From positions 11,980,716 to 12,044,715 of the forward strand of contig NC_045142.1 of NCBI RefSeq assembly GCF_008831285.2: a stretch of 64,000 nt of DNA, in the 5' to 3' direction. Shown here one piece after another: positions 57,140-64,000 of the stretch. How positions within the stretch are numbered: the stretch's first letter is position 1; each line of letters opens with the position of its first letter. Made by a program: the position numbers and the translations under genes. This DNA comes from Nymphaea colorata (Eukaryota > Streptophyta > Magnoliopsida > Nymphaeales > Nymphaeaceae). A model generated the notes under the pieces. The model was not told where the DNA came from. It saw nothing but the letters and a program-made list of their open reading frames with translations, and made no database searches.

Positions 57140-57312
57140 CAGGGGTAAAGCCAGCAATTGTTTGTACTATAGTTTTAAAATTTTAACAAGGGCCGAAATA
57201 GAAATTCTCAAATTTTTTATGTACATGAAACTAATTTTTGAAATTTACATATAGAATATTTTTAAATCTAAAGTGGGGCCAAGGCCCCTGCACCTTCTCC
57301 TCCCTCCCCCCA
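57140..57312. mobile_element. GGCGGAGCCA-type hAT-like MITE
   Basis: It starts CAGGGGTAAAGCCAGCAATT and ends GGGGCCAAGGCCCCTGCACC then CTCCCTCCCCCCA. This layout is common in small plant hAT MITEs. The flanking octamers ACGATGAT and GTGATGAT agree at six of eight positions. A related left end (AGGGGCAGAGCCAAGAATTTT) lies at about 57,467. Confidence 0.45.
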
Positions 57313-60300
57313 GTGATGATGATGGCATATATGGGTGATTTCTATTGCTGGTATAGATCCTCTACTTTGAGTGCAAAATTATATGCAAGAGAGTTTTATA
57401 ATCGATATAGACCTCTTGTCTGAGTAATTAAATATACTATTCTATGATGGATATCATAGATATCAAAGTAGGGGCAGAGCCAAGAATTTTTTTTTTCATG
57501 GGGCACCAAGCATATAGTTAACAAATTTTCAATTGGTCATGAGGGAGTGACCCAAGTCTCGGGAGGCTGTCCTATATAACTAGATCCATATGCACCCAAA
57601 TTCAGCCACCAATTTAATATTTTAGAGAATGGCTTAGTGGGAGCCCCTCCAATCTATGCCCTGATTCAAAGGTGTACTTTTGTTCGCATTGAATATCGAT
57701 TTCAAGAGTTTCATTATTTTTTTATGTTGATTATGTGAGCTACATTAAGTACCACAGTGCTTGCAGTTTTGGATGGAATATCCAGAAATAGTGTGGGAAC
57801 TTGCCTACTAGGTACAATCTTATTCTTTTTTTTTAATGTATGTTAGATCCCCCATCTTAATTTGGTGTATGTGAATAACATAGCATATGTATTTGATAAA
57901 AATGCAACTTACTGTGGGCCAACTTGGTCATTAATTTGCTTGAATTCATGCCAATAGTTCTTTACTTCAGTGTACAAATTTCAATCAACATTTTTTTCTC
58001 TCTTAGGAGTGTGAATTCATAATTTGCACAAAATTCATGTACTTATTATTAGGCCTACAATTGGACAAATGTTATTATGTGTCCATCCATCAACTGTATA
58101 TAAGTATGGTTTCTTTTTGGTGTTGTTTCTTTGTTATTGATTAATTTAGCCATATTATACTAAATTCATGTCAAATTATTGTTATCCCCATCATCTTTTT
58201 ATTTTACAATTCTGGCATAAAAAGCTCAATTCTTTCACATGATGCAATGTATTAAATCTCTTATAAAACAATATTTTCAATAGAAAAAAATAGAAAACAT
58301 ATAAATCTGAATTTTTTGGCAAGAATGTACCAAGGTAATCAAGCTAGGTCGAAGTTAGGAAACAATTGTTAAAGTTGAAAAGAACATACTCAAGAATGAT
58401 TTTTATTGCTTCAACTAATCAAAATTTCTCCACAATTAGTTCTAAGGAGAAATAAACATAGTCTCATATTTAACTACAAAAGAAAAAATACCAAATTCCT
58501 AAAATTACAACTCCAAGGACCAATCACATTGCTCTAGCTCTCCCACCTTTATTCGATCATTTAAACTTATCATAATGCAGCTACCTATCTTGAAAATAAG
58601 AAAAACAAGACAAAAACAAATTACGCACCCAAACAATAGTAGTTTTCATGATTTATCATTGCAATCTCTTGTTTGACTAAATAGAAAAAATCTTTCATAG
58701 ACCAGAATTAATTGAAATTAATAGAATCAAGCTAGGCAAAACCACATTGCCAGTAGTTTTACTATCCAATGATTCAACTTGACTCTCAAAAAATGAGAAA
58801 ATATTTGATCTAACAAAGTGATATAATTAACAAGATTCAATGCCCTTCTTAAATTGATGAAACTAATGGAAAATAGTGAAAAGGTTCTTATTTTGGAGGT
58901 TTTCCATCAATGCTCTAGTGATTTCTATTTTCCTCTGATGGTGAGTGCCTGCATAAGACATTGAACCATCTAAGAACAACAAAAGGAATAAAAAAACCAA
59001 TCATTTAAAAAGATTAAATAGATGCATAGTTGAAACTCTCCAGCACGATCCCGCCCATCATCACCACCACACAGCTCTTCCTGACCTCCTGCCCTGCACC
59101 TGTGGCAACACACACCAAGCATGGTTTCAGGTTCCCTGGTTCAGGGCTTTTTTGAAGATCTTCACCACATGAATTCATTGTATTTTTCGGTTTTCGTTTG
59201 TTACCCAAAGCTAGGCAGTTGATTACCATCACCTTTCCTTCCTGGCCACCACTGTCCTCAAGCGCCCCAACAGGAAAAAAAAAAACTTTCATGGATTTTG
59301 GTTGTAGCTCTACGACCAAAATCCCCGGATCAAAATTCTGCTTTTGGGCTAAATATCAAGAACTAAAATCCTGCATTTAGTGGAGCATTCTTACAAAATT
59401 TGAATTTACATCCCACTTAAGCTATGATATCCATGCTGCCAAACACACTCAAAATGTTACAACGGTTGGAGCAACAAGTCATTTGCAACATTGTTTGAAC
59501 TATTACAAGAAGCATATTCTTATAAGGTGTCAACTTGTCAAGTCCTTTTTTATAAAACAGAGAAGATTGTTACAAATTTAGGTCTCAACTGTGAGAAGAT
59601 TAATGTCTATTCGACAAACTGTATTATATTCAAAGGACGTTAGGAATACAAATTCATGTGATGTTTCTAAACTATCAAAACTAAAAATATATGAAAGTTG
59701 TGTGGGTGACATTGAAAGTTCATCATCTAAAAAAAATAAAGCATATGCAAAGTGTTGTAGACCTTTCCTGTAATATCATGATCTAGGCAATTATTCATAT
59801 TTTCTAGACAACCTAGTATTGAAATGGCATGACGAACACCATGCAAAAAGATGAAAATTTAAGTCATCATGCAAATCTTGCTTGGAAGTTTTTTGTTGAA
59901 TTACATTGATAATTTATTTCACCTATTGCAATATTAGGCTTAAATTGGCAAATGGTCATTTTAATCCGTAGACATTGAATATCTATTGGTATATGACCCT
60001 CTATATTTGTTTCCTATAATTTGCTATTGTGGATGTGCATAACAAAGTCATATATAAAGCCAATCTTTGTCATATATTGGACATATATTTCATACACACA
60101 CACACATACATATATGACACACAATACAGCTAATGTGAGAAATTGATGTCTCAGATAAAAGTGATTCAACTATGGACTATAATGATGTTCTATATTATAC
60201 AAGTTTGTTATGATGAAACATGAAAGGAGAACATATTTTGTCACAAAGGCATACATCCATATTGATTGAAGCACAATGTAAAAGAATGCTATATGGTTTA

Positions 60301-60329
60301 TCGTCGTGATTTGTAATATAATGATATAT
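57313..60329. other. AT-rich unassigned stretch
   Basis: Holds the second GGGGCAGAGCCA end at 57,467, and otherwise no supported gene. Open pieces near 59,590-59,770 are not recognisable. A short CACACACACACATACATATATG tract lies near 60,095. Confidence 0.4.
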
Positions 60330-60900
60330 TTTATATGGATGCATAATTGTTTGATGGAAATGTGGAATAATTGTTTGATGGAAATGTGGAATTAAACTCT
60401 ACTTTTGTACCACCCACTAATTTAGATGAGTTGCACAATGTAAACTAGGAAAACCTTCTATATAAATTGAAAACGAAAAATAACTTATTGCATCAAGATG
60501 ACATCTTGAAAAGTATATATAGGACAATATTTTGGGACACATTTGAATGCTAGAGGAAAAATAATGAATCATCTCAATGCTCATTTCATTTTACAGGATA
60601 TGTGAATGTCGTGCATTCATCTATTGAAGTGGGAGGAATTAGAGGAAGTGTTTTTCCCATTTACTTGTTTTACTATGAACAACCATGAGAAGTGAACGTT
60701 CTGGAAGACATTAAGTTCATCAAAATATCACTCATGTATCCTTGTAAAATACCATAAACTTTGAGGACCTGAAAGTTTTTGTTGTCATGTGTGAGTGCAT
60801 TAAGTTCTTCTACCATTGACATTGAAAAAATGTTTGTCAAAGAGGATTAGTTCAGTCTCAATTAAACTGCGTGGATTTTTCTAAAGAGTTATGTTAAAAA
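60330..60900 (+). mobile_element. CACTA transposase remnant, TNP2-type
   Basis: The plus strand reads LFDGNVELNSTFVPPTNLDE near 60,350-60,430, then a decayed block with HLNARGKIMNHLNAHF, then FFPFTCFTMNNHEK and a weak FEDLKVFVVMCE. This follows the order of the middle and C-terminal Transposase_21 region (DGNVE, then PHACFTL, then LKSHDCHVL). Heavily frameshifted, with no terminal repeats. The pentadecamer TTGTTTGATGGAAATGTGGAA is doubled at about 60,346 and 60,369. Opposite in strand to the remnant at 43,500. Confidence 0.5.
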
Positions 60901-61133
60901 AATGGACATAATATTGGTTTGTCCAACTCCCAGGAGAATATACAACTCTCATTCTATGCCATTAGGAGATCATAGTTTCACCCACTTTCTCCTATATGGT
61001 TCACATGACCATTCATTTGCATTGAGGTAAGACGAGGCTGACTAGCATAAAATTGGTGGATGTATCCTAGGGAAAGTTATGCAAACTGTAAATGTGCAAT
61101 ATGATGATATTCATTATAAAATTTATAGTATAT

Positions 61134-61167
<34 letters not shown>

Positions 61168-61504
61168 CCATCCATCAACAGATGATGCTTCTCATATCGA
61201 ATAAAAATGCAACTCAATAGCTGCAAAAAATAGGAACAATGACAATTACATCTTGCAGCTGGATGTTTTTTGTGCATTTTGTGTGACTAAAAACTGTTGT
61301 AAAAGGTGTATTTGTGATAACCATTACTTTACCACGATTTTTAGCGAAGGAATGCACCTTTTGTAGCAGTTTTTAGTGACACAAAAAACATCCTGCCACA
61401 ATTGGTAATCGATTGATTTCAAAGATTATATATATATATATATATTTAACTAAAACTCATTTATTCTTGTGATAGATTATTAAAACATTAATAAAGAACT
61501 TAGA
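60901..61504. other. AT-rich stretch with an (AT)n microsatellite
   Basis: The AT repeat covers about 61,136-61,167 and a shorter one about 61,428-61,444. Between them GATAACCATTACTTTACCACGA-type sequence shows no coding content. Confidence 0.6.
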
Positions 61505-61534
61505 TGGTTGTCTCAAAACTTCTAAAGATTGCAT

Positions 61535-62065
61535 TCGAGTTGGGCTTGACACTTAATACTCAGCTCGAGCTTGAGTCGAACTCTACAAATTGGACTCAAG
61601 CTCTGATTTGATAATACATTTTTTCATCTCCACTTGACTCAGGAAGCTCGTTTGTTTGATTTTCAAACAATCAATCAGAACTTGCTACCGACTTCTACTA
61701 AAACACAAAAAGGACTGGAACAATGGCATATCGAAGAAAGCATAACTCACATCACATTTAGACAGACTGAACCAAAAAAGATGGGGGGAGAGAGGAGAGA
61801 GAAATTAATGTCAGCCATCCTTGTAGTCTCATTTCCTTTCTATTTACATCCCTGACATGTGAAGATATTTAAATGGACCCAGGGACACATGAGCCGAGTC
61901 GAGGTTTACTGAGTCGAATTCAGTGAACTCGAGTTCGACTCGGTTAAACACATGAGTTTTTATAAAACTAGAACTCAATTCGTCTGTGAGAAAAGTCGGC
62001 TCTAACTCCTGCTTGAAACGAACCTTGTTGTGTCAAATTTGAGCTACTCGACACGCTGTTCAAAC
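61535..62065. mobile_element. Two degenerate TAGGGCTG-family fragments
   Basis: CTCAGCTCGAGCTTGAGTCG near 61,560 and ACATGAGCCGAGTCGAGG near 61,887 mark two pieces. The second ends near 62,065 with CGACACGCTGTTCAAACCTA, a diverged right terminal repeat. The sequence between them (61,640-61,860) is unassigned. Confidence 0.45.
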
Positions 62066-62586
62066 CTAGCCAAAAGGTGCAATAGCATCATTAAGAAAGG
62101 ACTCTACTTCGATTCACAAGATAAGGAGACAAATTTAATTTGAAAATACAAGATATATAATGAAGTATGAACTTGTTACCACGCAATTGCGAAATTTTTG
62201 AGCTAATTGTTGATGATGTGACATCACAAAATGATGACGGCATTCTTAGATATATGAGTTTGCTTTAATTTAGTGTCGTTTTGTTCTTGATGCACGCAAG
62301 ATAAAAAAAGGTGACTTTGGCTGAAGGCCCAACACACTCGCAGGTTCATGGGCGTATGCCGCTCTCATCTTTGAGTACGCGGCCGCAAGAAGTCGTGAAG
62401 CCAGGAATTTGGGCTTCGACGTGACGAAATGTGAGCAATCGCAAATAATTCTCCCTCCCCTCTTCTCCTTCCCCTCGGCCTTTCGACGTTCACACAACTG
62501 AGATATGGTGGGCGTCAATGGCGCCACAGTCTGTCAGTAAAGAGCGCTTGCGTGATCCCATGAAGTTTAGCCTTCTTTTCCAACAA
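62066..62586 (+). promoter_or_regulatory. Upstream region and leader of the gene at 62,587
   Basis: A CT-rich patch (CTCCCTCCCCTCTTCTCC, about 62,450) is a likely start region. A 12-codon unit starting at ATG 62,505 (stop TAA at 62,538-62,540) is out of frame with the main ORF. A further ATG at 62,518 is in frame and would add 23 residues. Confidence 0.35.
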
Positions 62587-62765
62587 ATGGAATCTCTAAG
62601 CCGCATTCTGGGGGCCTCAGCCTGCATTGCGATCTTGTTGTGGTCGGCAGCGAGTTCGGCATCTCGCGTGTGCGAGCTAACTGCTGTTCAGAGCAAGCAG
62701 GTCTACAGGTTCAGCCTGGCTTCCCCAATCAAAAGTTATCCTCATGGGGTTCTCAGTGAAGATGG
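62587..62765 (+). CDS. First exon of a secreted or membrane protein gene, unrecognised family
   Basis: Translation from the ATG at 62,587 gives MESLSRILGASACIAILLWS then AASSASRVCELTAVQSKQ, a convincing signal peptide, followed by YRFSLASPIKSYPHGVLSED. The exon ends GATGG before GTAAGT (donor at 62,766), phase 2. I prefer this ATG to the in-frame one at 62,518 because it puts the hydrophobic segment at the N-terminus. The wording after the signal peptide looks like a conserved plant secretory-pathway protein, but I cannot name it. No clear second exon is visible before the window ends; a CTTCCAG acceptor-like site lies at about 63,974-63,980. Confidence 0.55.
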
Positions 62766-64000
62766 GTAAGTCTTCCTTCTCTTTCTCCTCCTCTAGATAT
62801 TCCAAATGAATTATTAGATTTGTTGGCATCTAAGATTTGCCTTCATCTCACTTATTTTTTTCCTATCTGGGTGGGTGTGACGCTGAGAATGATGAAATTG
62901 AGCGACTGTGACTTAGTGGTCGTTTTTGTTGCACCCATATTATCGGCCTGTTACTTCCCTGGCTCTGCCTGCTCATAAGAGGCTACCAATGTGTCAGTCA
63001 TATATGGTGACTTACTGTATGTTTACTTTTGTGAATCAAATGATCGGCTGTCCTCTTTCCAAGCAATCCCGAATGTACTGCAATCCGACTCACTGCCATG
63101 GTGCTGGTTACTTGATGTGTTCTGAATAACCAATTTCTGTTGATTTACTCTTTACGATTTCGTTTTTGCCAGAGGGTTCTAGAAATCTTGCTCATCATAT
63201 GCGAATGTAGGGTTCTGATGCGTCCTAAATTTTGTAGGGGGATGTACATGTATCTTCAAGCTCTAAAATTGAACGAACCTATTCAATGATCCATTTAGGT
63301 GCTAAAATGCCCGGTCATGTTTCTATGGTCGAAGTATTCACGTTTTAACTCCACTTAGAATGTACGGTTAGGCGCATGGTATTATTTAGGACAATTTCAT
63401 ATATTAGACAATTTTTTTTAAGACTAATATTGCGTATTAGAAGTAGTTTTATGCTTATATTTTCATATATACGGTCTAGACAAGATCTCATGGTGCAAGT
63501 CGATTGGTTCAATCTGTCATTGCAGAGGTGCTGGAATGTTTGATTCATTAGAAGCAACCCTTGCAAGGAATAAAAGACAAAAATCTCCCCCTTAGTGGAC
63601 AGAATTTAAGTGCATCAGTATTTTTATTGCTAAAGAATGCTGTCACACAGCAGATTTTTGTGAATACAAATGAATGTATGAGGAAAGGACATTGTTCACA
63701 GGATCTAAGCGGACTAATCAAGAACTAAAAAAAATAAATGAAGAAACATGAGAAGCACCATGTAACTTGAAAGAATTTAAATGGGCGCGATTGTTGGATA
63801 TGATGATCAGGTGATATGCTGGTCATTGGATGATTAGCGCTTCCATGGTCGCTGATTTGCTGGTGCTGAAAGTACTCAGACAAGTGAATTGATGATTCCA
63901 TACGGTTGGTAAAGCTGACTAGAGCACATCCTTTGCTTTCTATTGAATGCATACTTGCATAGTTGGCTTCATCTTCCAGATTTCAAGGTTCAGTTCCTGC
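62766..64000 (+). other. Probable first intron of the gene at 62,587
   Basis: Opens GTAAGTCTTCCTTCTC and shows no supported exon. The gene continues beyond the window. Confidence 0.45.

Noticed and set aside
1-64000. CRISPR array, operon-like cluster or bacterial-type system
   Set aside because: No regularly spaced repeats with unique spacers and no prokaryotic gene organisation; the content is plant nuclear throughout.

Overview
This is nuclear DNA from a flowering plant. The evidence is an intron-containing GH17 β-1,3-glucanase with a plant-type X8 domain, a trihelix transcription factor, an intronless EXO70 gene, and decayed plant copia, L1-type LINE, CACTA and hAT-like elements. A plastid ycf2 fragment has also been inserted. 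ycf2 is missing from grass plastomes, so a grass is unlikely. The GC-rich intronless genes would fit a non-grass monocot or an early-diverging angiosperm, but the sequence does not fix the species.

Layout. At 1-3,060 there is AT-rich repeat debris. At 3,760-4,581 (+) there is an intact trihelix gene. Between 5,700 and 11,530 several exon-like pieces lie on the minus strand. Three consecutive pieces (10,985-11,530) splice in phase, and the next is broken by MITE insertions, so I read this as an unidentified gene or its remnant. From 11,790 to 15,110 (-) and 18,127 to 19,800 (+) there are decayed copia elements. From 20,535 to 25,990 there is a well-delimited hAT-like MITE followed by mostly unassigned DNA, with one possible isolated promoter and first exon near 23,020.

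The GH17 gene occupies 26,797-32,344 (-): two exons around a 4.07 kb intron. LINE debris follows at 34,180-34,975. A small unrecognised two-exon gene with a clear TATA box lies at 37,651-38,116 (+). A copia gag region (39,429-41,060) is split by a 489 bp chimeric plastid insertion. Then come a LINE fragment (41,100-43,250), a CACTA transposase remnant (43,500-44,390, -), and an LTR-like promoter block with a CpG-rich tract (44,440-44,830).

An intact EXO70 gene (49,765-51,792, +) has a CT-rich leader with an upstream ORF. A nearly full-length but dead LINE (52,770-56,980) follows, then AT-rich DNA with a CACTA remnant (60,330-60,900). The first exon of a secretory-pathway gene (62,587-62,765, +) is cut off by the window end.

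The host genes appear unrelated to one another: no operon-like or cluster logic is visible, and no new multi-gene system was found. The most interesting signals are structural: the chimeric plastid insertion inside a retrotransposon, two MITE families with exact 8 bp target duplications, the MITE-interrupted unidentified gene, an exon-bearing tandem duplication, and the small unrecognised gene.
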